From positions 1-15,547 of the forward strand of contig JAPOVO010000272.1 of the NCBI GenBank assembly GCA_026708165.1: a stretch of DNA of 15,547 bases, written 5' to 3'. The notes under the pieces were generated by a model. That model was given only the letters and a program-made list of their open reading frames with translations. It made no database searches and was not told the DNA's origin. The translations under genes were made by a program, and so were the position numbers. Positions 1 to 5,873 of the stretch are shown in pieces. The DNA comes from Chloroflexota bacterium. GTDB lineage: Bacteria; Chloroflexota; UBA11872; VXNJ01. Position 1 is the stretch's first letter; each line of letters begins with the position of its first letter.

Positions 1-620
1 GGCACTACATAGTCCCCTTCGGGGCCGTTGCCGCGGCTTGCGTAGAGGGCCTTGTGCTCGAGGAAAACCACCACGTTGTTGTCGCGAATTGCTGACTTGA
101 GCAGTCCCTTGGCGTCGTAGGGTGTTGAAGGCGCTACCACTTTGAGGCCGGGTATGTGAGTGAACCAGGCTTCGAGGCTCTGTGTGTGCTGCGCGGCGTT
201 TCCGATTCCAGCGCCGGTTGACGCCCGATAGACGATAGGCAGCGTCGCCTTGCCCCCGAACATGTAGCGGTTTTTGGCCGCCTGATTGACGATCTGGTCC
301 ATGGCGATGCCCATGAAGTCGCTGTACATGAATTCGGCGATGGGTCGCAATCCGGTTATCGAAGCTCCCACGGCCGCTCCCGCTATCAGGGCCTCGGAAA
401 TGGGCGTGTCGATGATCCGGCTCTCTCCGTATTTCTCCAGCAGACCCTCGGTTACTTTGTAGGCTCCGCCCCAGATTCCGACTTCCTCGCCGATGACGAA
501 TACAGCCGGGTCGCGCTGCATCTCCTCGTCTATAGCCTCGCGAAGCGCCTGATTGAAGAAAATCAGACGCTCCTGGGGAGCTTCCTGGCTAACGGCGGCG
601 ACGGCGGTTGTAGTAGTCAC
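1..620 (-). CDS. pdhB: Pyruvate/acetoin-type dehydrogenase E1 component, beta subunit (partial, 3' end missing)
   Basis: This gene encodes the beta half of the thiamine-diphosphate E1 enzyme that decarboxylates a 2-oxo acid and passes the acyl group to the lipoyl domain of E2. My translation from the GTG at 618-620 gives 206 residues before the window edge; the family is usually about 325, so roughly the last 120 (transketolase C-terminal domain) lie outside. Visible family signatures are GEEVGIWGGAYKVTEGL near residues 44-60, DTPISEALIAG near 71-81 (Glu76 matches the catalytic E1-beta glutamate of the family), AEFMYSDF, and the MFGG...LPIVYR region. The start is supported by AGGA (plus-strand tcct 628-631), 7 nt upstream. 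It follows the alpha gene by 9 nt, so the two are surely co-transcribed. An E2 gene would be expected past the left edge. Sequence alone does not separate pyruvate (PdhB) from acetoin (AcoB) dehydrogenase. Confidence 0.93.
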   Translation of the reverse strand, partial: MTTTTAVAAVSQEAPQERLIFFNQALREAIDEEMQRDPAVFVIGEEVGIWGGAYKVTEGLLEKYGESRIIDTPISEALIAGAAVGASITGLRPIAEFMYSDFMGIAMDQIVNQAAKNRYMFGGKATLPIVYRASTGAGIGNAAQHTQSLEAWFTHIPGLKVVAPSTPYDAKGLLKSAIRDNNVVVFLEHKALYASRGNGPEGDYVV

Positions 621-629
621 GAAATCATC

Positions 630-1634
630 CTAGTCGGCGTAGACGCCCTGCTCGATTGCTTCCAGCGGTGGAAACGGGCTGGCTTCGGCGAACTCTATGG
701 CCATCTCGACTTCCCGAACCACGTCTTCGTCAATTCGATCGAAATCTTCGGCCGTGAGCAGATTCTGCGATTCCACCACTCGCTTGAACCGCTCGATGGG
801 GTCCTTCTTTAACCACGCTTCCAACTCTTGCTTAGCCCGATAAGGGGCCATGTCGTGGACAGTATGTCCCTTGAACCTGTATGTCTCCGCCTCGATCAGC
901 GTCGGCCCCTTGCCGCTCCTGGCCCTGTCGATGGCTTCCCTGGCGACCGCGTTGACGGCGAAAACGTCATTCCCGTCGACCTCCACACCGGGAATCCCGT
1001 AAGCAACCCCCCGGCCGGCAATCGACGGCCCGGCGTTTGCCTTGTCGGAGGTGGTAGCCATTCCGTAATTGTTGTTCTCGCAGACGAATATCACGGGGAG
1101 ACTTTGCACGGCGGCAAAATTGACGCCTTCGTGAAACGCCCCGGTTGGACCGGCCCCATCGCCAAAGAAGCAAACTGTAACTCTGTCTTCGCCGCGTAAC
1201 TTGGCGCCGAGCGCGGCGCCTGCGGCGATGGGAATCCCGGCGCCGACTATGCCGTTTGCGCCAAGTATTCCCAGGTCAAGATCGGCAATGTGCATCGAAC
1301 CGCCCTTGCCGCCGCAATAGCCCGTTGCGCGGCCATACAGCTCGGCCATCATCTTGCTTAGACGACCGCCCTTGGCGATGCAGTGTCCGTGACCCCGATG
1401 AGTGCTGGTGATGTAATCGTCAGTCCGCAGTTCCGCGCAGATCCCGGTGGCGGTCGCCTCTTCGCCGATGTAAAAGTGCAACGCGCCTCGCATTCGCGCG
1501 TTCCGAAACGCTTCCTCCGCAGCTTCTTCGAACCGGCGAATACGCATCATCGCCTGGTAAATCCAAAGGAGCTTGTCGCGGGATAATGTGACCGCCCCGT
1601 TCTGCGAACCGGATTGTGACGCGTTTTCGGCCAT
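630..1634 (-). CDS. pdhA: Pyruvate/acetoin-type dehydrogenase E1 component, alpha subunit
   Basis: The 334-residue protein is full length for bacterial E1 alpha. The thiamine-diphosphate motif is intact: GDGA at residues 158-161 followed by NNNYG at 187-191. Other signatures are YIGEEA (55-60), STHRGHGH (77-84), the GGKGGSMH block (108-115) and GILGANGIVG (122-131). The segment YRFKGHTVHDMAPYR (252-266) is the family's mobile active-site loop, with Thr258 where many homologues have Ser. The first about 15 residues are a polar, low-complexity leader ahead of the conserved fold. The ATG at 1632-1634 has only a weak purine-rich stretch upstream, so a slightly later start cannot be excluded. The alpha-beta order, with 9 nt between, is the usual pdh/aco operon layout. 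The subunit works in the cytoplasm as an alpha2beta2 E1. Substrate (pyruvate versus acetoin) is unresolved; pdhA is the more conservative label. Confidence 0.94.
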   Translation of the reverse strand: MAENASQSGSQNGAVTLSRDKLLWIYQAMMRIRRFEEAAEEAFRNARMRGALHFYIGEEATATGICAELRTDDYITSTHRGHGHCIAKGGRLSKMMAELYGRATGYCGGKGGSMHIADLDLGILGANGIVGAGIPIAAGAALGAKLRGEDRVTVCFFGDGAGPTGAFHEGVNFAAVQSLPVIFVCENNNYGMATTSDKANAGPSIAGRGVAYGIPGVEVDGNDVFAVNAVAREAIDRARSGKGPTLIEAETYRFKGHTVHDMAPYRAKQELEAWLKKDPIERFKRVVESQNLLTAEDFDRIDEDVVREVEMAIEFAEASPFPPLEAIEQGVYAD

Positions 1635-1660
1635 GGCAGTTATTCTTCGTCTTCCGTGTC

Positions 1661-1674
1661 CGTCCCAAGGGACG
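1661..1674. promoter_or_regulatory. Perfect inverted repeat in the pdhA leader, possible operator
   Basis: The 14 bases CGTCCCAAGGGACG form a perfect inverted repeat of two 6-nt arms around AA. It lies 27 nt upstream of the pdhA start, downstream of the candidate minus-strand -10 box, so it would be in the 5' leader or act as a repressor site. As RNA it could fold into a 5-bp stem with a CAAG loop. On the plus strand it is followed by TTTT, but no plus-strand gene lies to its left, so a terminator role is unlikely. The function is unknown. Confidence 0.25.
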
Positions 1675-1714
1675 TTTTGCTGACTCTCGCCATTATTGTG
1701 TCAGAAATCGATTC

Positions 1715-1733
1715 TGCGGGTAACTCGCCCGCA
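1715..1733. promoter_or_regulatory. Short hairpin upstream of pdhA
   Basis: TGCGGG (1715-1720) and CCCGCA (1728-1733) are exact inverted arms around a 7-nt loop. The hairpin sits just upstream of the candidate minus-strand -10 box for pdhA, where a regulator could bind. Neither strand has a T-tract after it, so it does not look like an intrinsic terminator. Six-base arms can arise by chance in GC-rich DNA, hence the low confidence. Confidence 0.2.
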
Positions 1734-1827
1734 TCTCGAGTTTGCAAAGCGCAGCACGCCGGCAAGCTCCGTGTACGGCTGTGCGTAGCGCGGTATTATC
1801 AACGAACTGGATTTCTCCCGCAATCAG

Positions 1828-2007
1828 ATGCCCCGCCGTAAGAAGAAAAGAAGAAGACGATCCGCAACGTTATCAAGCAGCCACGCAGCGACTCCAAAGC
1901 GGCGGCGAATACTCAGCGTTCAGAGTGCATGGGCGTTCATAGGTCTTCTGGTAGCTGTCGTTATGGTTATTTCGCTCGTGGCGCCGCTGCTGACCGCATC
2001 ACGCTAG
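1828..2007 (+). CDS. Small basic single-pass membrane protein (59 aa)
   Basis: An ATG at 1828 opens a 59-codon frame ending in TAG at 2005-2007. The first 29 residues are extremely basic and polar (MPRRKKKRRRRSA at the start, then PKRRR at 24-28). They are followed by one hydrophobic helix, WAFIGLLVAVVMVISLVAPLL (about residues 35-55), and a short tail TASR. By the positive-inside rule the arginine-rich end would stay in the cytoplasm, possibly on nucleic acid or acidic lipid, with the helix in the membrane. No clear Shine-Dalgarno precedes the ATG; TATTAT at 1794-1799 could be a -10 box giving a very short leader. The frame is closed upstream by TAG at 1786-1788. It leads the plus-strand gene run, 70 nt before the antiporter. 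I do not recognise the family. The clean basic-then-TM organisation argues for a real gene. Confidence 0.6.
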   Translation: MPRRKKKRRRRSATLSSSHAATPKRRRILSVQSAWAFIGLLVAVVMVISLVAPLLTASR

Positions 2008-2063
2008 GCCGCGCCGTAGCCGGATCGGCAGGTCTTAAAGTTCAACCGGCGTTGCCGCCGCAC

Positions 2064-2070
2064 AAGGGGG
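2064..2070 (+). promoter_or_regulatory. Ribosome binding site fixing a TTG start
   Basis: AAGGGGG ends 7 nt before the TTG at 2078 and is the only good Shine-Dalgarno sequence near the start of the antiporter gene. It favours the TTG over the in-frame ATG at 2108, which would remove part of the first transmembrane helix. Confidence 0.6.
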
Positions 2071-2077
2071 CCGACGC

Positions 2078-3094
2078 TTGGCCTTAGACGTATTCCTGTT
2101 GATCGTCATGCTTCTTGTGATCCTCGCCGGAGCCATCGTCTTCACGAACGCCGTCGAGTGGTTCGGCCACAGGCTCGGCGTGGGTGAAGGCGTAACGGGC
2201 AGCATCTTCGCTGCGGTGGGAACGACTCTGCCGGAAACCGTGATTCCGCTGGTGGCGGTCTTCTCCGGCGGAGAGTCCGGGCACGAGGTGGCGGTAGGCT
2301 CGATACTCGGCGCGCCGCTGATCCTCGCAACACTTGCCATGTTCATGATGGCGGTGGCCGTCATAGGCCTTTCTCTGCGAGGACGTCGTGACTCGCACTT
2401 CAACGTCAATCAGTCGATTGTGAGCAGGGACCTGTTCTTCTTCGTGATCGTATACGTCCTGGCGATCGGCGCCGCGCTCATCGACTCACGATCCATCAAG
2501 ATCGTCATCGCCGTGATCTTGGCGCTCTGCTACGTGCTCTACGTCTGGTTGCACGTCAAGGCGGGCGACGACTCGCATGGGGAGGCCCCCGAGTTGGGGC
2601 CGCTCTGGTTCCAGCGGGGTGCTGAGAGTCCAAAGCTGATATTCATAGCGCTTCAGCTAGTGTTCGCCCTCGGTTTGATCGTGGGCGGTGCTCACGTATT
2701 CGTCCACTCTGTCGAGACCGTCTCGCACGCGCTGGGAATGTCGACCCTCATCCTTGCGCTCTTCATCGTGCCACTCGCCTCGGAGCTTCCGGAGAAGTTC
2801 AACTCGGTGATTTGGGTCTATCAGAAGAAGGACACGCTGGCCTTCGGCAACATTTCGGGCGCAATGGTCTGGCAAAGCTCCGTGGTGCCGATAATCGGCA
2901 TCGTGCTCACCGACTGGGCGCTGACCTCCGAAAGCGCCCCCGCGTTTATCAGCGCGGGCGTATCGCTGGCGGCGGCGGTCCTGATAGGCCTGGCGATGAG
3001 AATGCGAGGAAGCCTTTCGGCTCTCTGGGTTCTGGCAGTCGGAGGAGTCGGCTACTTTGGATACTTGGCCTACATAATCGCTACCCAGTTGTGA
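2078..3094 (+). CDS. CaCA-family cation antiporter (sodium/calcium exchanger-like)
   Basis: The 338-residue integral membrane protein has two homologous halves, the layout of the Ca2+/cation antiporter superfamily (Na_Ca_ex). The alpha-1 repeat contains GSIFAAVGTTLPETVIPL (residues 41-58) and the alpha-2 repeat contains PLASELPEKFNS (232-243). Each carries the ion-binding glutamate of the family, Glu53 and Glu239. About ten hydrophobic segments are visible, with a polar loop near 160-185 between the halves. The usual second part of each repeat (GNxxGSN) is degenerate: GSILGAP (74-80) and GNISGAM (257-263), so transport specificity may differ from a classical Na+/Ca2+ exchanger. The TTG start is supported by AAGGGGG 7 nt upstream. 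It likely exchanges Na+ or H+ against a cation across the cytoplasmic membrane. It sits 70 nt after the small membrane protein and 38 nt before the NYN gene; no functional link is evident. Confidence 0.85.
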   Translation: MALDVFLLIVMLLVILAGAIVFTNAVEWFGHRLGVGEGVTGSIFAAVGTTLPETVIPLVAVFSGGESGHEVAVGSILGAPLILATLAMFMMAVAVIGLSLRGRRDSHFNVNQSIVSRDLFFFVIVYVLAIGAALIDSRSIKIVIAVILALCYVLYVWLHVKAGDDSHGEAPELGPLWFQRGAESPKLIFIALQLVFALGLIVGGAHVFVHSVETVSHALGMSTLILALFIVPLASELPEKFNSVIWVYQKKDTLAFGNISGAMVWQSSVVPIIGIVLTDWALTSESAPAFISAGVSLAAAVLIGLAMRMRGSLSALWVLAVGGVGYFGYLAYIIATQL

Positions 3095-3132
3095 CCCCTT
3101 ACATGCCCGCATTGTGATTCAATAACGGTCAA

Positions 3133-3849
3133 ATGAACGCTGATGAGTTTCGGAACGGACAGACTGTTGCCCTGTTGCTGGACATTGCCGCATTCGACGC
3201 CGCCCTGTCCGAGACCGATCGGTCAAATCGCTACTCCAGCATCCTGACTACTGTGGCCGCGAACAGGCGGCTCCGGCGGGCGACTGCCTACGTCGCTCTT
3301 GACTTACCCTCTTCGGCGCAAAGCGAGCTTCTGTCGACCGTGCGGGAGTCAGGATTTCGAATAGTGGGTAAACGGCTCAGGCCGCTTTCCGACGGCTCGA
3401 TGCGCGGCTACGTGGGAGTTGAGATGGCGGTAGACGCCGTGCTCGCGGCGGAGACTTGCGACATTGTTACCGTCGTTACCGGCGACGCCGATTTTCTACC
3501 GGCCGTTCGCGCGGCGCAAAGTAAGGGCGCACGGGTCGAAGTGATCGGATGTCCCGGGCAAAATCTAGATTCCTTGAGAGACGCCAGCGATGCGTTCACG
3601 GCAATCGGCAGTATCTTTGATTCGACCAAGTCCGGCGACCATGGCAAGCGCAGCGCACGCCGTCCACCGGCACGCGCCGCCAGATTGAAACGCAATGAAT
3701 GGCCGACCCCACCACCGCCGCCGCCCGAGTCGGCGGCCCGGCGCAGTGGGGCACGTCGGCCGCCGTCTTCGAAGACCCCCCGAGTCCTCGAAGGGGAGCG
3801 TCTGTCGGGCATTACCGCCACGAAACCGGACGAATCGCGGTCCGGATAA
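3133..3849 (+). CDS. NYN-domain protein (LabA/DUF88-like, putative PIN-like RNase)
   Basis: Residues about 11-162 match the NYN fold, a PIN-like nuclease domain seen in LabA/DUF88 proteins. The acidic residues expected to bind metal are present: Asp17 (VALLLD), Asp101 (VEMAVD) and Asp118/Asp120 in TGDADFLPAV (117-126), followed by KGARVEVIG (131-139). The family normally has an Asn three residues after the first Asp (D-x-x-N); here that position is Ala20, so activity may be altered. Residues about 163-238 are a basic, disordered-looking tail with RRPPARAARLKR and a run of six prolines (193-198), suited to RNA or protein contact and prone to ribosome pausing. The ATG at 3133 has a poor Shine-Dalgarno. 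The gene lies 38 nt after the antiporter and 31 nt before the IolE-like gene. It is presumably a cytoplasmic RNA-processing or regulatory protein; the substrate is unknown. Confidence 0.8.
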   Translation: MNADEFRNGQTVALLLDIAAFDAALSETDRSNRYSSILTTVAANRRLRRATAYVALDLPSSAQSELLSTVRESGFRIVGKRLRPLSDGSMRGYVGVEMAVDAVLAAETCDIVTVVTGDADFLPAVRAAQSKGARVEVIGCPGQNLDSLRDASDAFTAIGSIFDSTKSGDHGKRSARRPPARAARLKRNEWPTPPPPPPESAARRSGARRPPSSKTPRVLEGERLSGITATKPDESRSG

Positions 3850-3880
3850 AGGCGCGCCCGAAAGTGGCCGAACAGGCACG

Positions 3881-4738
3881 TTGCGCGTAGGAATCAGTCA
3901 CCTACAGTGGCCGGCAGACCAGCCACTCGACCAGATTCTCACCGAGATGGCCGAGATCGGCTTTCTGGGCATCGAGGGCGCGCGCGACTACTTTGGGCAA
4001 TCAGCGCAGCTTCGGGTTTTGCTCGCCGACGCCGGTATGGAAATGACTGCGGGAACATACGCCGCGAACTGGTTCGACAAGGAATGGCGCCATCGCGAGC
4101 TTGAAGGTCTGCGACACTCGGCCGAGTTCTACGCGGGCGTCGGAGCCGATTACGTCGTGATCGGCTCGCTCGGCTCGCCCCAGCGGTTTCTCACGGCCGG
4201 CCATCCGCCGTCTTCCCTGACCGAGGGGCTGTCCGACTACCAATGGGAGTTTTTCGCTGAGACCATCAGCATGGCGGGCGAAATCTGCTTGGACGAATTT
4301 CAGTTGCAGCTCGTCTTCCTCAACCGGGCCGGTTCGTTCGTGGAGTCGCGTGAAGAAATCGACCGGCTCGTCTCACTAACCGATCCGCAAACCGTGTCTC
4401 TGGCCGCCGACACGGGACAACTCTTTTACGGAGGCGTCGATCCCGCGGAGTTCTTCGAGCGAAACGTCGAACGAATTCGGTACGTTCATCTAAAGGACGT
4501 AAACCCCGACATTTACGAGCAGAACATCGCTGACGGGGGCTCGTACAGGGATTTCGTAAGAATGGAAGGCTTTACCGAAGTGGGTTCCGGCGCCGTCGAC
4601 TTCGAGGCGGTCATCGAAACCCTGAAGAGCGGCGGCTATGACGGGTGGCTGGTGATTGAGCAAGACTACACTTCAAGGGACCCTGCGGTAGCGGCAGGCG
4701 CAAGCCTGGAACACGTCAACTCCCTTCTGGGAGTATGA
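3881..4738 (+). CDS. IolE-like sugar phosphate isomerase/epimerase family protein (TIM barrel)
   Basis: This 285-residue protein belongs to the xylose-isomerase-like TIM barrel group and most resembles inosose dehydratase (IolE). It has an N-terminal GISHLQW strand, a DTG strand (177-179), YVHLKDV (201-207), a GGSYRDFVRMEGFTEVGSGAVDF block (219-241) and YDGWLVIEQDYT (253-264). Metal ligands expected for the fold are in place: Glu155, Asp177, His203 and Glu260. Two usual positions deviate: DTGH is DTGQ (Gln180), and the normal His-rich strand reads FLNRAG (146-151), so the substrate may not be inosose. I chose the TTG at 3881 because homology begins exactly there and AGG lies 4 nt upstream; an open frame extends back to 3695 but overlaps the NYN gene and codes low-complexity sequence. 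It is followed 10 nt later by the lipoprotein glycosidase, suggesting a shared carbohydrate role in the cytoplasm. Confidence 0.82.
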   Translation: MRVGISHLQWPADQPLDQILTEMAEIGFLGIEGARDYFGQSAQLRVLLADAGMEMTAGTYAANWFDKEWRHRELEGLRHSAEFYAGVGADYVVIGSLGSPQRFLTAGHPPSSLTEGLSDYQWEFFAETISMAGEICLDEFQLQLVFLNRAGSFVESREEIDRLVSLTDPQTVSLAADTGQLFYGGVDPAEFFERNVERIRYVHLKDVNPDIYEQNIADGGSYRDFVRMEGFTEVGSGAVDFEAVIETLKSGGYDGWLVIEQDYTSRDPAVAAGASLEHVNSLLGV

Positions 4739-4748
4739 GATATAGCCC

Positions 4749-5873
4749 ATGCGGAAGATTACGCGTCGTTCAATGCTGCGAGCGGCGGCCGTTGCCGCGC
4801 TGCTTCCCGCAGCTTGCGCGGACCCGACCGCCCCGACAGGTGGCGAAACCGATGAAAACCGGTGGGGGGCCAACACATTCCTGCACCTCGACTCCGACCG
4901 CTGGCGAAAGCAAAAGACGCTGGAAATGGCCGCGCGGGCCGGCCTTGGGTGGATTAAACAGCACTTTCCGTGGGAGGACATAGAGAGCCTCGACAAGGGG
5001 CAGTTCCTCAATCCCACCTGGAAGCACCCGACCTGGGATAAATACGACGAGATTGTCGACCTTGCCGACGAGAACGGCCTAAAAATCATCGCGCGGGTCG
5101 ACCGCACCCCGGCCTGGGCGAGACCCGAAGACTCTACGCCCACGGAGCCTCCAGCCGACCTCGATGACTTTGGAGACTTTGTTACCGCAATAGTCCGCCG
5201 ATATCGTGGCAGGGTCCGCCATTTTCAGATTTGGAACGAGCCGAACCTCGCGGCCGAATGGGGAGGGAAGCCGCCCGACGCCACCCACTATGTGAAGCTA
5301 CTGGAAACGGCGTTCTCGGCGGCCGTCGGCGTCGACCCGGAAACAGTGATTCTGGCAGCGCCTTTGGCGGCAACTCTGGAGATGAGCGACCGGGCGCGCA
5401 ACGAACTCGTCTATCTACAACAAGTCTACGACGTCGGCGGAGGCGACTACTTCCACATACATTCGGCCAATGCTTTCGGTTTGGCCTTTCCACCCGAGGC
5501 ACCCCCTGACCCCAAAGTGTTGAACTTCCGCCGCGTGGAACTAAGCAGGGAGCTGATGGAACAAAACGGCGACCGGCACAAACCGATCTGGTTCAACGAG
5601 TACGGCTGGAACGCTTCCCCTCCCGACTTCTCGGCCAGCCAGCTAACGTGGGCGCGCGTTACCGAAGACCAGCAGGCGGAGTGGACAGTGCGCGGCGTGG
5701 AGTTCGCCCGGGAAAACTGGCCCTGGGCGGGGGTGTTCAATATCTGGTTTCTAAGGCGTCCGTTCACCGATGTCGATCCGTCCAAGTCCGAGTACTACTT
5801 CCGGATGATCGATCCCGACTTCACGCCTAGGAAGGTCTACAAGGCGGTCGCCGAAGCGGCGAACAAGCGTTGA
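4749..5873 (+). CDS. Tat-exported lipoprotein glycoside hydrolase (clan GH-A, GH39/GH5-like)
   Basis: This 374-residue protein begins with a signal combining twin arginines (TRRSMLRAA, residues 5-13) and a lipobox-like LPAAC with Cys23, so it is probably exported folded by Tat and lipid-anchored outside the membrane. The rest is a single TIM-barrel hydrolase. IWNEPN (161-166) supplies the acid/base Glu164, and KPIWFNEYGW (278-287) supplies the likely nucleophile Glu284. The spacing and motifs fit retaining clan GH-A enzymes such as GH39; PslG of the Pseudomonas Psl polysaccharide system is a comparable enzyme. It is clearly paralogous to residues about 57-395 of the next protein, sharing GANTF, FQIWNEPNL, E-D-Q-A-W and DPDFTPR-type segments. 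The ATG has no close Shine-Dalgarno (GGGAG is 15 nt upstream), suggesting translational coupling to the IolE-like gene. Its stop overlaps the next start. The glycan substrate cannot be told. Confidence 0.85.
   Translation: MRKITRRSMLRAAAVAALLPAACADPTAPTGGETDENRWGANTFLHLDSDRWRKQKTLEMAARAGLGWIKQHFPWEDIESLDKGQFLNPTWKHPTWDKYDEIVDLADENGLKIIARVDRTPAWARPEDSTPTEPPADLDDFGDFVTAIVRRYRGRVRHFQIWNEPNLAAEWGGKPPDATHYVKLLETAFSAAVGVDPETVILAAPLAATLEMSDRARNELVYLQQVYDVGGGDYFHIHSANAFGLAFPPEAPPDPKVLNFRRVELSRELMEQNGDRHKPIWFNEYGWNASPPDFSASQLTWARVTEDQQAEWTVRGVEFARENWPWAGVFNIWFLRRPFTDVDPSKSEYYFRMIDPDFTPRKVYKAVAEAANKR

Larger units (their letters stand above)
1635..1827. promoter_or_regulatory. Divergent intergenic region between pdhA and the plus-strand cluster
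   Basis: This 193-nt stretch separates pdhA (leftward) from the small membrane-protein gene (rightward) and should hold both promoters. On the minus strand AATAAT (plus-strand ATTATT 1692-1697) matches five of six bases of a -10 box, but I see no good -35. It sits between the arms CTGAC (1680-1684) and GTCAG (1700-1704). On the plus strand TATTAT (1794-1799) is a possible -10 for the rightward genes, again without a clear -35. Three small hairpins are present: 1661-1674, 1715-1733, and an imperfect one near 1752-1784 (GCACGCCG paired with CGGC-T-GTGC). No tRNA cloverleaf or known riboswitch core was recognised. Promoter positions are guesses from short matches. Confidence 0.35.

Noticed and set aside
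1740..1800. tRNA-like or structured RNA in the GC-rich stretch upstream of the small membrane protein
   Set aside because: An imperfect 8-bp stem can be drawn, but there is no T-loop, anticodon arm or CCA end, and no known riboswitch core.
3710..3725. CCG/CCA repeats as a microsatellite
   Set aside because: It is simply the codon run for six prolines in the tail of the NYN protein.
3695..3880. Amino-terminal extension of the IolE-like protein back to an ATG at 3695
   Set aside because: It would overlap the NYN gene by 155 nt, encodes Arg/Pro-rich low-complexity sequence, and homology begins only at the TTG at 3881.
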